From Takakia lepidozioides (taxonomy: Eukaryota; Streptophyta; Takakiopsida; Takakiales; Takakiaceae), in NCBI GenBank assembly GCA_030704615.1, contig CM060733.1, positions 67,890,001 to 67,954,000 on the forward strand: a stretch of DNA of 64,000 nucleotides, given 5' to 3'. Every line of letters starts with the position of its first letter. The first letter of the stretch is position 1. The position numbers and the translations under genes were made by a program. Positions 23,253 through 35,517 of the stretch are shown here, piece after piece. A model generated the notes under the pieces. That model searched no databases, was not told the origin of the DNA, and worked only from the letters and a program-made list of their open reading frames with translations.

Positions 23253-24760
23253 GTGTGTGTATCCTCCACTTTTGGAACCTCTCAAAACCCAAACATACAT
23301 ACAAAGGAATGTTACACATGCATCCTTTTCTTTTCTGTTTGTGCATGTAACAAAGATATGTGGGACTATGCGTAAGGGTTCCTACTTCGGGGCAAAGCTA
23401 AATCTTGCCCCCCTTAACCATAGAGTGTCTTTGTTGGCTACTCCAGTTGAAGTCGTGTTGTCAAGAACTATAGCTATGACCTATGGAAGAATTGTGGCTG
23501 TAGTGAATGTGTTTGGTAGATATATTAAATTCCCAGATTCATCTAAGTTTGAACCAAGTTGGATTTGAATGTCACATGGTGTCGGAGCAATGTTCTTGGC
23601 AGCATTTTTGGGATTTGAAGTGGTACCTTAACGATACCAGCAAAACTCAGTGGATCACTTGTTCCAAGTGCTATGTGACTGCGCTGCCTTGAATCCAGAT
23701 CCACCAGGAGGTAATTGTGCCTCCCTCTTGCTTTCTGTTGTTTTAAGGTTCTCTCGGATAGTGTTCTAAGTGATGAGACTGCATTCTTTCTGGATTCCTT
23801 CCATTTTGTTGTTGTTGTTTTTTTTCCTTATTGTTTTGTCCTGATGCCTTTGTTTTCAGCTTTGGCCGGCTCTTTGTTACTCACCCAGAATTGGACAAGC
23901 TTTCATGCTATTTTACTATCTTTTGCTACTGTCAAGTTGAATGGAAATTCAAGCGTCAAATTACCTGCTTCAATGCAACCAGTCCCCCTGCCATCTGTCT
24001 CTCTCCCCCTCTCTCTCCTCTCCTGCAGAGTCTTCTTTATGACGGGAGGGGAGATACGAGCTGCCAAAGTAAACGATCCCAGAAGAGTCTCTGTCTAGGT
24101 CACCAGCAGTAACCAGCAACACCCCTGATGGATGCGACACGTTCAGCGAATTCTCACATACAAAACCGCAAGAGAGTCTGAGCAATTCTGCGGTCTCCTC
24201 GCTCAATTCACAGCGCGGGTCTGCCAAATCTTCCCCGTCTTCCTTGGCACTTCCTCACACCCCCCCTTCGCGGACCCTAACGGAAACTGAGCCAGCCCCT
24301 GACCGGGATTCTTGGCGGTCCCGGCCCGTGTGCGAGAAATTCAAATTCGAAACCCTAAAGAAGTGGCCCTTTTTAACGCCATCAATCTGGACCTTGTCTT
24401 TTCGGATCCGACGATCAAAATCTGTCTCTCCAAACTTGAGCACAAACATGCACTCTCGTTTTCTTTGTTTTTTATTATTTTTTACTCTTACGGTTTTAGA
24501 GGCATCTCATTTTTTAATAATAGGGTCATGAATGCACGGGCAGGCCCCGCCAGTACGGCCCTTGGGGTGAGCTCATAAGCCCACCGCCCATTCACCGGGT
24601 TGGCCAAATTCTGAAAATTTTCTAAGTCCTTGTTCATCTACCGTGGCGGACCTTCTAGCAGACTGGGCAGACCCTCCAGTAGACCGACGAGCGGATTGGC
24701 ACCCCTCCGGCAGACCCACTATTTTGGCAAAAGTTGTCTGTTCAAAAGTTTGTGCAACGC
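23253..24760. other. Non-coding or unresolved stretch
   Basis: No clear gene. A possible exon near 23.62-23.69 kb encodes 'TQWITCSKCYVTALP', whose W-x2-C-x2-C spacing resembles the start of a CW zinc finger, and a CAG acceptor-like site precedes 'FGRLFVTHPELDKL' near 23.86 kb. I could not join these into a gene. Around 24.47 kb the sequence is T-rich. Confidence 0.3.
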
Positions 24761-24762
24761 TA

Positions 24763-24770
24763 GGCCTATA
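24763..24770 (+). promoter_or_regulatory. TATA-box-like site upstream of the Dof ORF
   Basis: CTATATAAG occurs about 190 bases before the ATG at 24961, followed at a suitable distance by a pyrimidine-rich stretch ('CCTCTCCCATACTCACACG'). The spacing to the ORF is reasonable for a 5' UTR. Confidence 0.4.
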
Positions 24771-24960
24771 TAAGAGATAAGTTCCTCTCCCATACTCACA
24801 CGTTAGTTCCCGCGTCTAACAAACTTCAGGTCTCTCCCCCTCTCTCCCTCCCCCCCCAATTGTGGTTGGAGAGTCGCAGGGCAATTGGGAGTGTTCACGA
24901 GATTGTTGGAAGCAAGTTCTACCGTTCTTGAGGTGAGGTGCACTAACGAATCTGACTAGT

Positions 24961-25173
24961 ATGTTGCAGGTTCAACCTCACTTTGAATGCCCGAGAGAAG
25001 GTTGCGTCAAGCCCACCGATACTAAATTTTCGTATTTCAACAACAACTCCATAAAGCAGCCACGTTACTTCTGCAAGGGGTGTAGAAAATACTTTCAACC
25101 GTATGGCCGTCAATACAAGGCGAAGGTGAAAAAAAAGGCAAACATCGACAACACTTCCTTAGCACACCTCTAG
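24961..25173 (+). CDS. Short Dof-type zinc-finger protein (70 aa)
   Basis: Residues 8 to about 52 match the Dof DNA-binding domain, a plant-lineage transcription factor fold: 'FECPREGC', '[20 protein letters not shown]' and 'CRKYF'. The last two cysteines (CKGC) have the usual spacing, but the first pair is C-x4-C rather than C-x2-C, and the GG that normally follows the finger is replaced by 'QPYGRQY'. A basic tail follows. The Dof domain binds AAAG-type sites. The protein is far shorter than typical Dof factors, and the ATG overlaps an acceptor-like TTGCAG (24965-24970), so this may be an internal exon or a decayed copy. GCAGACC-rich motifs lie on both sides. Confidence 0.6.
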   Translation: MLQVQPHFECPREGCVKPTDTKFSYFNNNSIKQPRYFCKGCRKYFQPYGRQYKAKVKKKANIDNTSLAHL

Positions 25174-26940
25174 CAGACCGGCAGACCCTTCGACAGAATA
25201 TATATTTGATAACACACATTACTACCGCAGTATATTTTGACAGATTTGAAAACCACACCTCGTGTTTATTATTCATTGCTCTTAACCACCACACTTACCC
25301 ACCACTTTCAACAAGTCCTTGCAATAACTAATGCTTTACGTGTATATTGTGGGCCCCACCAGACTAGCTTGTGGGGCAGACCTAGTAGTAAAGTGGCCGG
25401 GTGGGGGTGGGAGTATGGGCGCTCCCACCCTCCGCTACCCCCACTGCCACGCGCGGGCATTCATTACCCTATTATTGTTCAACTTGAATGGAAAATTCTT
25501 CCACTCTGTTGCTCAAGACCAACACTCTCGACAAACTGCCTCATGCCAGCCACCACCCATGGTACCACAACTCACTTATCCAGGTACAAGACCTCATAAT
25601 CCCTATTAGCTGAAGCATAGTCTCTGCACAAGCTCAGTTTCAAGCAAGGACTACTCGACATTCTCGATCTCCTCTCCCCAAGTTGCTTGGGCATATGGAC
25701 TCTCTCTACTTCAAACAATTTCTCATACCAATACCAGACAATGTCTGTTCAGTATGTACCTCTGTTTCCAATTATGTGACAAGGCCTCGCTCCTTTGTAT
25801 TATCCCTAATCTGTACTCACCGTTATTTGTTCATCGCTCTAACCCTCATCTCTTTCTTACAGGCTATTTTCAAAGTGTGGACCACTTAGCATTCTCTCCC
25901 CAAGCTACTTGGGCACACTGTCTCTCTCTATTTCAAACAATTTTAAACACTTGTTACTCTCCCCACACAGTTTTAGACAATGATTTTTACTCCATGTTCC
26001 TACTCGATTCTCATATATGTTATTTCTCGAACGACAGCCACTCAATACACTACCACTCTCCTTTACAAGATATTCGGAGCTACTAGCTACCTTGGGAAAA
26101 TGCTACCTTGGAAAAATGTTTCCCTTGGAGAATGTTACCTCATTTCACTACTATTCACATCATTTATTATCAGTCCTGGATTCACTCAATTACTATCACT
26201 CAACATTACCACTCTCTTTTACAAGGTCTTTCAAATGATTATCATCCATCATTTTCCAGCTCTCTTTCAAGTGATTATCATCCAACACTTTCAAGCTCTT
26301 TTTCAAGTGAATATCATCCATCACTCTCCAGCTCTTTTTCAAATGATTATTATCCATCATTCTCCAGTTCTCTTTCAAGTGCTTATCATCCATCACTCTC
26401 CAGTTCTCTTCTTTCAAGTGATTACCATCCATCCCGCACCCACCAAATGGCCCAAGATAGAAGGCGCCATGTGCCTACACCAAATAAGATCAAACCCTTC
26501 CGCACTCATACACCCAACCGTCATCTCATTCATCCGTGGATGCGTTCATCCACGTCCCTGCCCAGAGCCATCCATCCACGCTACTCGCCTACTCACCTTA
26601 TAGCCCCAACACTAAAAACCACAACCCCCACCAACTGCCCTCTCATTCATCCACAGATACACCCACAACCAACACCATTAGTCGTTATCTTACTCCCTGC
26701 CCCCCCTACATCATACATATGTCCTTAAGTATATGCACCCCGCCCCCCCCCCCCCCCCCCCCCCCTTACTCCATCCCCAATATATTCCCCCTACCCACTC
26801 TATCTCTACCAGCTACTCTTACCCGCACTCGGCTCGCCCTCTACAAACCCCCCCTAACCCGACCCCCTTTACCAGCCTGTATACCAATAAAATAAACCAT
26901 ATAATATATCACCAAGTACAACCCCTCACCCACTGCCCCC
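25174..26940. repeat. Low-complexity and tandem-repeat tract
   Basis: Contains a duplicated segment around 25.67 and 25.90 kb ('CTCTCCCCAAGYTRCTTGGG'), about six tandem copies of a 33-36 base unit at 26236-26430 ('TCCAGCTCTTTTTCAAATGA'-like) and a run of about 26 C near 26742. The strand is strongly C+T rich and has no conserved protein. It may be the 5' non-coding part of the non-LTR element that follows. Confidence 0.65.
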
Positions 26941-28257
26941 ATGGTCGGTTTCAACTACACCCAGAAAAATCAAAACACTTCTACCACCATCCCCCTGCCA
27001 CAAACAACCTGTACTCAAGTATTTGTTCAAATCTATTATTATTACGCTGCGGAGACATACACCCCAACCCCGACCCTCTTAATATTCAAGAAATTATGGA
27101 CACCCTTTCTATCAACTCTTAAGACAGACACACTCTCTATTTCCAACCAAACTCCCTGACACTAGTACATAGCTACCGACGCATCTCAGAACACTTCATG
27201 CCTTTTTTTCCCCACAGTCAACCTACTGATCACACCTCTACACAACCCATCACAACATTCGGTCTCCCCTCCAGTCTCTACCCAGCACTCTCAAAGACTC
27301 TTTCCAAACTCAAATCCTTCCCCACCGCACATATCCTCTTTTCCCTCATCGTCACCATCTCCCCTCTCCCGGAAACTTGTAATAACTATCTCCACTCGCA
27401 CTCGATTACCCCAATATGCACCTTCCTATCACAACTGCAACAATTACCACCCCAACCGCAAGCTACTAGCCCCCCCCCACTACTTGTCTGAGATCCACTC
27501 CTCTCTCAACATATTAAACTCCACAACTGGAGCAGTCCATAAAATTTTAGGGTACCACCTCGCAACAGTCACCCCAACCTCCCAAGATCTCATCCTCACC
27601 TCCAAAAAATTCCCATTTCTCTCCAAAAACATCCTCTCTGCCACACTCAGGGCAGCCACTCCGATACTTGGGTACGAACCTCCCACAACGGCACTACCCA
27701 TGACACCCCACCCGCCACCACCACTACCGATACCCCCCTACCCCCGTCCCCCAGCACTCTCACAATAAGTTCTTGGAATGTTGGTTCCTTAGCCACCAGT
27801 ATACAGAGCCTCCTCCATCTCTTCACAGAATCGTCACAGCCACACATTTTTCTCCTACAAGAAACCAAGTTACACACTACCAACAGCAGTAGCTCCTATA
27901 TAAATAAACTATTACCAAACTACTACATCCTATACAATAACCCCTTGACAGCCCAACAAGATCCGTACCCTACAAACCTACCCGGGGTGGTCTTGCACTA
28001 GGTATTCTTCGTACGCACCACTCCCCCAGTACCACCACCAAACTCACCATACCTCTCCCTCTCCGATCTCACCTTCAAATCATACAACTACACCCCCCAT
28101 CCTCATACACCTGTACATGCCTTCCCATACGGATGACCTTTCCCTTACACCAGACATACTACACACTATAATCAATACAATCACCCATACGGACTATCAG
28201 CAACACCATGTCATCCTCGCAGGAGACTTCAACAGAGATATTGCTAGCTTAGTGCTG
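26941..28257 (+). mobile_element. Truncated non-LTR retrotransposon (2A-like motif and endonuclease)
   Basis: Near 27.03-27.08 kb the frame encodes 'LLLLRCGDIHPNPDP', close to the 2A-like 'GD(V/I)E.NPGP' signature found at the start of some LINE proteins, but with Gly replaced by Asp at the key position. At about 27.76 kb 'TISSWNVGSLA' and 'HIFLLQETKL' mark the start of an APE-type endonuclease domain, and 'HVILAGDFNRDI' near 28.2 kb supplies the later catalytic motif. Frames shift between these parts, and there is no reverse transcriptase: the element stops near 28257. It is a dead, 3'-truncated copy. Confidence 0.78.
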
Positions 28258-28855
28258 AAAAGCATGAACGCTTTTGAGGCTTCGCTGTGCAGGCGCATAA
28301 GTGCTTGGGGCGCGTTCTGATGGGCAGCCAGAATACTAGGTTGTTGGCTCGACCATGTGGGCGTGTGTAGTTCCTCGTAGCAGCAGGCCTTGTGTAAGAT
28401 GGGAGCGCTACATTCGGTCTGAAAACTGCAAAACTTCATGGAATCCATCAAAATAAAGCTGAGGAGAAGGGTTAGAGAGAGGCAGTAGAGGGGGTGGAGG
28501 AGTCTATGAGCAACATTACAGGGACGCCGCATATCGGCGTAGTAAGTAGCAACTTTGGCCATGGCGGCGATCGTAGCTAAGTCACTGGCGAGGATAAGAT
28601 AGCGGGAGCTCTAAAAACATTACAAAGAGAAGAGGATCTAGCTGGGAAGAAAGCGGAACCCTAGATAGTTAGTCATGACTAAGAAGTTAGTGGAGAACTC
28701 ATCAGGGAGGTGGAGCTCCACCCCCCGTCTCGTGGGAACCGGAGCACCCCTCTTCTGGTCGAGTATTGGTATGTTTTACCTAATTGAGCACACTCGCTGA
28801 ACATGCTGAAAGAGAAATGTGATGCAGGACAGAGGGCGGGGTCAGAAAGGAGGCA
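28258..28855. other. No recognised gene
   Basis: I find no conserved protein here. The end of the stretch may hold decayed sequence upstream of the PPR-DYW pseudogene. Confidence 0.4.
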
Positions 28856-28856
28856 A

Positions 28857-29151
28857 GGGTGCAGCTGCATTGTGGTGGACAACCAGGTGTAGACATTTGT
28901 TGTAGAAGACTTGCATCCACAAACTGAGGTTATGCATGCTATGCTGAAGGGCAGATGAAAGTCCAGGCTGGGTATGACGTGCCTGACAGCCGCTTTGTGC
29001 TGCATGATGTGGAGGAGGAGCTTGAAAGGAATTTTCTCTTTACCACCACTGCAGTGAGAAGCTGGCAGTTGCTTTTGGACAGTTCAACCTTTGTGCGACA
29101 TGTGTTGACTGCCACACCGCCACCAAGTTCATCTCGCAGATATCTTCCTAG
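28857..29151 (+). pseudogene. PPR-DYW protein fragment (RNA-editing factor type), decayed
   Basis: The sequence encodes successive hallmarks of the E+/DYW end of plant pentatricopeptide-repeat editing factors: 'GCSCIVVDNQV', a stop, 'TFVVEDLHPQTEVMHAML', then in a second frame 'QAGYDVPDSRFVLHDVEEEL', then in a third 'CSEKLAVAFGQFN' and 'CVDCHTATKFISQ', ending in a stop at 29149. The DYW domain is the cytidine deaminase-like domain that edits organelle transcripts. Here one in-frame stop and two frameshifts break it, the usual His of the HSE motif reads as Cys, and the final DYW tripeptide is absent. No PPR repeats are visible upstream. Confidence 0.85.
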
Positions 29152-29602
29152 GATTCTTCCTCATTGTCTCCAAACTTGACTCATTCAATCTGTATTCCGA
29201 AATAGTACACTTGTTCATATTCTTGAGCTTGTCCCCAAAGCCTGGATGGAGTGGCTTCCGGGAACTGTGATCTCATGAGCTTTGTAAGGGTACATTTAGG
29301 TGGAGCCCACACATGTGAACATAGCAAGCAGTTCGAGCTTCGCAGCTATGGCATCCTCGCTGCCTCGACGGGCACCTCCAGCAGCGCTTGGCGGGCAGTC
29401 CACGAGATAACATTCGTTAGCAATTGCTAACTTTTAGCCATAAGTGCGGCTGCACATTATCCCCAACTAACTAACCACTGCTTAACAATGGCTAACTAAC
29501 AGTGGCTAGCAATGGCTAGTTAGCCACCGGTGCGGCCGGGGCCTTAGTATAAGACACATCTGGGTTTTCCTAACTGCGACGTCATCTTGAGGTATGTATG
29601 TA
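29152..29602. other. No recognised gene
   Basis: The region near 29.42-29.52 kb has short repeats of the type 'GCTAACTAACAGTGGCTAG'. Nothing else is seen. Confidence 0.4.
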
Positions 29603-29720
29603 CTAGAGAACGGGCCGCGTTGGCCGATTCTGCCCTGTAAGCGGCCTTTGAGCGAGCCCGTCAGGGCGAGCCCTATGGCCGCGCACAGGGCAGAGTCGGC
29701 CAACGCAGCCTGTTCACTGG
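29603..29720. repeat. Foldback (hairpin) sequence
   Basis: Arms of about 36 bases (29603-29638 and 29685-29720) are inverted copies with about six mismatches. The inner perfect part includes GCGTTGGCCGA / TCGGCCAACGC. The loop is itself partly self-complementary (GCGGCC...GGCCGC). It abuts the MITE at 29721. Confidence 0.75.
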
Positions 29721-30005
29721 CGTTAAAAGCAGGTGTGGTGGATTCTCGCCGCTACGTGGCGCAATATGATTGAGGTTCGATTATCCCATATCGATTGCCC
29801 AGATTCAGAGCCCCGGAGAGGATAAAACGGGGCGAGCCTCAGGGGAAGGCGGGTGGGTTGATGGCCTGATGACATGGGCCTCGGTGGTAGGTCTGCCGTC
29901 CTCTGTGCGTAATCGGCCATCCCTGCCGATTTTGCCCTTGGTTGCTGATTCGGGCTGAGAATTAGGCCAAAAAAGTGGCAGAATCCGCCACACCTGCTTT
30001 TAACG
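29721..30005. mobile_element. MITE-like element with 25-bp terminal inverted repeats
   Basis: The first 25 bases, starting CGTTAAAAGCAGGTGTGG, and the reverse complement of 29981-30005 differ at one position only. The 285-bp body has no coding capacity. A clear target duplication is not visible, so the superfamily is not assigned. Confidence 0.78.
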
Positions 30006-30809
30006 TATAGAGGAAGGCCCTGAGTGGAGGGCCCTCCTCTGCGTAAAGAAACAGGCCTTTTTTTTTCTTTCCCGTTTTTGTCATTTTTGCTAAAAGAAAT
30101 ATAGAAAAATATATATATAGCGCGAAAAGAAAAGATTCGAACCCTAAGAGATGAGGGCACTGCATTATACCGGGTATAATGTGCACTGCGAGGCGGCGTC
30201 CCTTTCATCAGCCTCCATGGCATGTCATGTGAGGTTACTTTTTCCTCATGAATGAATTTCAAGGTCTCTCTAGGACCTTCAAACCAAAAAAATTAAAAAA
30301 AAGAAAAAAAGAAAAAAAAGTGCACTGTGCAATACACCGTGCCATATTGCCCCCGCCCGCACATTCAGGTAATTGAGCATGGAACATATTTAATACACTA
30401 AGAGGTTCTTTCCCAGTGGTCTGGCAGATAGAATTGACTTGAAGCTGTCAAATTAATGCAACTGAAGTGGAGGTAGCTGTTAGGGGAGAAATTGAAATCA
30501 TGTAATAATCAGCAAAGGAATGAGGTGTCCACAATGACAACCTACTCCATCACAAAGACTGAATCAAGTACAACCCATGACAATTTGTCAAATCACATGC
30601 AAACTCTTATAAATCCATGGTGCAGGATGAACCGACCATTCTTTCTTTATCAATGGCTGGTCTGAATACACCACAGTACATAAAAATTGGAGAGATTCAG
30701 CCCTGAAGAACTCGCAAAAAAATGTATCTGGGCTTCTACCCTACATATGTACTGCATTAGCAGCTCCTAATCCTGGAGAATGTTGCCGGCCAGGACTTAA
30801 AAATTACAA
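30006..30809. other. Flank and probable 3' UTR of the RETICULATA-like gene
   Basis: Contains A-rich tracts near 30.29-30.32 kb and no coding sequence. Because the gene to the right is on the minus strand, its 3' UTR and polyadenylation site should lie just left of 30810. Confidence 0.5.
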
Positions 30810-33800
30810 TCAGTGTGCAGCCATAACCTTTCGCTTCACTTTTCTCTTGGCAAAAATATTAGATGCTGCCCGTTGCTTGGCCTCCTTGGTTTGATCATTT
30901 TTGTCCTCAAAGAACCCAGAGATGAATCCCCTTGTTGGGATAACCCATCCAGCAACTGCGTCTGCTGAGAAAGAGGGCCGATGGTAGGCTTTTAACAGCC
31001 CATCAGGTTGAGCCACTGCAAGTTCTCCTAGTCCAAGCCAAGTGAGGCGTGTGACATCCCCGATTTGTAAGTTTAATACCCTGCCAAATAGCTCCAAGTC
31101 AGTGCAATTCTCCTAGAAATGTGCTTACAGGAAATTCATGTATCTTCCACTAACAGGAAAGACTCTCTGTCTACCATTCACAAGTGGCCGAGAAATGTAA
31201 GGAGTGAATCCGATCCTCCCAAGATAATTCACTTAGGCAGAATAAGTTAGAAGTCTCATCGGTACGGCAAAATGGAACATAAAGTTAATGTTTGTTCAAG
31301 TGATTTGAGTTTCTGTTTGGAAGGTTTTAGTAGCTTAAGAGATTGTTAGGCATCTTGCACACAATCTTACACCACAGTTTAAATTGTACAAGTAGGATAT
31401 ATTTCCAATTTCATAGAAGTACAGCTCATGTTTAAATCATACAAGTATGAAATTTTTCCCAGTCTCACTAGAGTAAAGCTCATGACACAAAAAGCACCTG
31501 GACCTCCTCCACTGTCCACAACTAGAATTCTCATTAGGCCGCTGAGTTACTTCTCCAATAAAAGATGGTGCCAGGCCCGGACATTACGGAGTTGTTCGAT
31601 AAGTGAAGTTCACAAAGTCAGCTAAAGAACAGTCACATACCTGAGGGCTGTGGAGCAAAAGATGACAACACCCAGATGATTGAAGTGCTGTTGCATAACC
31701 CTCTCTGCCCCATTAAGCAGCTGATACCGCAAGTTGCCCGAAAGTCCCAAGAACGCTCCATAGCTTAATGCACTTGTGCTGACAGAGGGAACTGGCACTG
31801 ATGTCCTGTATTTATTGAGAGGGAGACCACACCATATGGAAAACCATGTGAGCTTAAAGAAGCTTGTACCACAGATTATGAGACATAACAACCAAGCTAT
31901 GGGACAAGGCCAAAGATATTAGGAGAGAGTACATAAGCGTGCCCTGGAACAAAATAAACTGCAACGCCCTCTGCATCAAGTGGGCAGTGAATTGCAAAAT
32001 GAGAAACCTACGGCTGCTGATTTCTTGATGATGATGTGATCTTTGAAAGGCCTGCCCCTGCAGCCCCGACTGTCATGCCCACCAGGCTAAGCTCGGCAGC
32101 CTTGTAGAAGAAGCTGAGGATCCTCTTTTGCATACCAAATTCACGGAGGGGGTAGCTCTTGTCAAAGACATTGTTGGGTAGCTTTTGAATCGAGTTTTGA
32201 AAATCATACTTAAATGTCGACCCGTAGGAGCGGCTGGGGGCTAGCGACCATGAGATGGCCGCATTGCAAAGTGTCAATGTCAAAACATTTGCTGCTGCCA
32301 AATCCCATTCTTGTTTTATTCTGTCATGTCCATGCAAAAAGATCATGAGCTGATCTTTCTCAAAATGCCAAATAACTGTCCTCCAACAACTACTTTAGAA
32401 CTGCTCTATGAAAAAATATTACATAATTTGAAGCTTTCTTGTCTGAAATAATACATATTGGACAACTTCAGGCCTAGGATTTTACATCTTAGCACTAGGA
32501 CAACAGACAGACTGCTGCTTCAAGGACAATACATTCCAACTTTAGCAGTGTACTCTAAAAACCAAATCTGCGCTCCGCATGCCTGGCAAAGATACTTTAT
32601 CCACACTCTTCAGATGATCATTGTTTGCTGGGTCAGGAAATCAATTTGCTCAATAAATAAGCAGCTCAAAAAGTTGCATAAAAGTTCATTTTTACATTCC
32701 TCAGGGAAGGATGAGCATGTGACTGGCAGGGATCACATGGAAGTATGGGGGTCTAGATTCCCAATTGTGGAAATGGACCCCATGGCAGTCTCAAACTGGA
32801 GAAAAGAGCACGAGGTAAATGGAATCACATTAAACAACAAGATACCCACCTATTATACAAAGAAGGCCAAGACTTACCTGTCTCCGCGGTGTTGAACCTC
32901 CCACCACACACCAGAACCAAAGGTCGCAGTTTGCTCCAGCACTAGCTTGTACAAAAATGATGGATCTGCAAGCAACCTGTGCAACAGAAAACACCATGGA
33001 TTGCTCAACAAATCTGCTCCAAAGACGAATAATGAAGAAAACCAAGGAATGATGACACATACAGCAGTACTCCCACTTGGAAGTAATCATCAGAAAATCT
33101 ACTGCTGGACATCCTGCTAGAAGACTCCTACACTTGGCTGAGGCCCATAGCAGAGATCTAGGGAATGTATAATGCTTGATAAGGCCGCACCACAGCTTGT
33201 GAGGAAGACCTTGGTGACTAATTCATCACTCCACAAAACCATGCCATGCATGTTATGCCCCCGGGAAAGAAGTTCAACTAAGCACTTACCGACCAATAAA
33301 AGCCCTGGAAACCCGTTGGGGGACAACTCTTGACAAAACCCTTGATAATGTGGGCCTGGCGTTGAGCGACATAAACCTTGCCATCTGCCCTGAGCTTATT
33401 AACCCCTGATTCACATATAAGCAGAAAGCAGAACCATACCATCAGTGCAAATATAACATATGGTAAGGCAATCTTTCTGGACATCCCAAATAAAGTATTT
33501 CCAGAAGAAGCATACTGCCTCAAACAGGAGGTTGAGAAACCTTACCGCCATGGGGACTTACAAACTCTAATTAACTGTTGAAGAGGGTAAACCCTTACTC
33601 CTGAATCATCTCTTACACTCCAACAAGCAGTTTGAGCTCCTGGAGACAAAAACTGCTAGTTGGAGACAAGGTATTTACTTAAAAGCCACTGTGCTCAAGC
33701 GAATAGTTCTCACTGTTTGAGAACCTTACCAATTCAACAGCCTGACGTATCCCTGCTGGCAAATCACTAAGTGTCTTATACCACTCTTGCAAAACTGCTG

Positions 33801-34933
33801 CAACAATCTTCCGATCGAACACCTGTTGAACATAGCCAGGCCCAAGTCTTCGTCAGCATTTTCCCAAAGCATCTGGCATGTAAAGGACTACTTTGGCACA
33901 TCAACTTTGGCAATTGGAAAGTGCTCTTCGTTGAGCCAATTTTTTTATTCCTCCAAACAAAGTCAACAAGCCATTCCTTTCCACACTGAGTTCGCACGGG
34001 TAATTAGATTAGAAAGAGCAATTTTCCATGCATGTGATGAACGATGAACATCAGCAAGCATCTCGCATGAAGAGCCAAAGAGACTCACCTCTGGAACAGT
34101 CACCCGCCTTCCAAACAGGCCCCCATCATCTCCATCGTCATCATCACCATCTTCGCCAAAGTAATCATCATCATCACCACCATCATCCCCACCATCTCCA
34201 CCTCCATTGAAGTTCCTGTTTCCAATATTTCCTCCACCACCTCCTGCCTCCAACTGCCACAATCAAACAAACCAATTTGAGACAGGGTGACACTAGCCAC
34301 ATTCATGACTGAGACAAGAATTAAGGGTACCATTGCCTGATGTTTGGGAGGCCACAAAGCAGTAAAACCCAATCCAGCCTTAAGAGTCAAAGTTCCTTTG
34401 AGGCCTTGCAAATCCAGAGAAAGCTATTAGGTCATCTTGTAAGCTGTTATGCCAGGGCATCTCTAATGCATTCACCTGTTTCCACTGCAGAAGAATCTCA
34501 ATCATACCAGAGCTGTTCAAGATTTCCGAATCCAAGTTAGGTCGTCTAGGGTATGCCTGACAGTTTGTTATGCAGGAGGCTAGGTGCGAGTGTGAATCAA
34601 CATATGAGACGCAAACAGAGAATACATATTAGATTCTTGTCAAGGTTGGCTATACTCTTGATATGCATAAACAACCCCCGGTTCTTAACTCTCAAGAGCT
34701 GTTAAGAGGGTTACACCTCAAGAACCCTCCCCCCCCCTCCTCAAGAGATAAATCCCTCCTGGAATTGCCATTGCACTGCTGAAAAGCCAACGACCAGGGC
34801 ACGAATATTGATTTGCGGCCTAGCAATAATGTCAACGAAAAAAGTAACAATGTTGATCCTCCAACTGCTAAGGCAGCCCTCTAACCTAGGAGCCCTCTAA
34901 CTTGCAACGATGTGGCTGTGGTTGCGCTGCCAG

Positions 34934-34969
<36 letters not shown>

Positions 34970-35517
34970 AAGAGAAAGACAGAGAGAGGGAAATGTGCTA
35001 GCCGACCTAGTCCACCAAGACAATGTACAATTTTAGGGGACAAGCACATCATACAACAGATGACAGAGAAACACAATCTGCATGAGAAACTCTGCTGCTC
35101 AGGCATGGAGAAAAGTACCTGAGGTGCAACCCTAGAAGTTGATTGTGACAGGTCCAACTTCGACTTCTCCAGGGTCGCTCCACCAAAGGCACCATACTTT
35201 CCCTTCATTTCTGTGAGAACCGACCGGATAGAAAGGTTGGGCACTGCCTCCGCACTCTCCTCTTGGGGCGACCCAGTCTTACTGAAACTTCTGGCACCGG
35301 AGATGCTTGGCACTGCCTGCAATTTGCATGCTGCACTGAACGGCCTAATTGGCAGAAAAACGGCCTGATTACTCCCATACTGATGATTGCTGACATGAGC
35401 ACCGGACCTTGTGTGCAATTGAGTGCAGGGGTTCACAGTGAAGCATGCGGGCGAGAGCGCCATGACTGAACTTGCAAAGAACCTTTTCCAATCCAGAGAG
35501 ACCCTTGTCCTCTCCAT
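30810..35517 (-). CDS. RETICULATA-related chloroplast membrane protein
   Basis: Eight exons on the minus strand give one uninterrupted frame of 538 codons: 35119-35517, 34089-34253, 33730-33822, 33290-33405, 32878-32976, 32012-32320, 31641-31805 and 30810-31080. All borders are GT-AG and the phases agree. The first 100 or so residues are Ser/Arg-rich like a chloroplast transit peptide. A Gly/Asp-rich linker follows ('GGDGGDDGGDDDD'), and then the family core: 'KTLSDLPAGIRQAVELG', 'ARFMSLNARPTLSR', 'LLADPSFLYKL', 'LVGMTVGAAGAGLS' and 'GAFLGLSGNLRYQLLNGAER'. RETICULATA family proteins lie in the plastid envelope and affect leaf mesophyll development and plastid metabolism; the biochemical role is unsettled. 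The C-terminus has an extra basic tail. An in-frame Met at residue 19 is an alternative start. Confidence 0.93.
34934..34967. repeat. (AC)n microsatellite in intron 1
   Basis: About 16 AC repeats lie inside the first intron of the RETICULATA-like gene. Confidence 0.95.

Noticed and set aside
23600-24110. CW zinc finger gene
   Set aside because: Only the first W-x2-C-x2-C part is present. The later conserved Trp and Cys residues are not found in the neighbouring frames.
30110-30200. B-box-like GGGTTCGAATC on the minus strand, possible tRNA or SINE
   Set aside because: No A box, acceptor stem or target duplication could be found around it.
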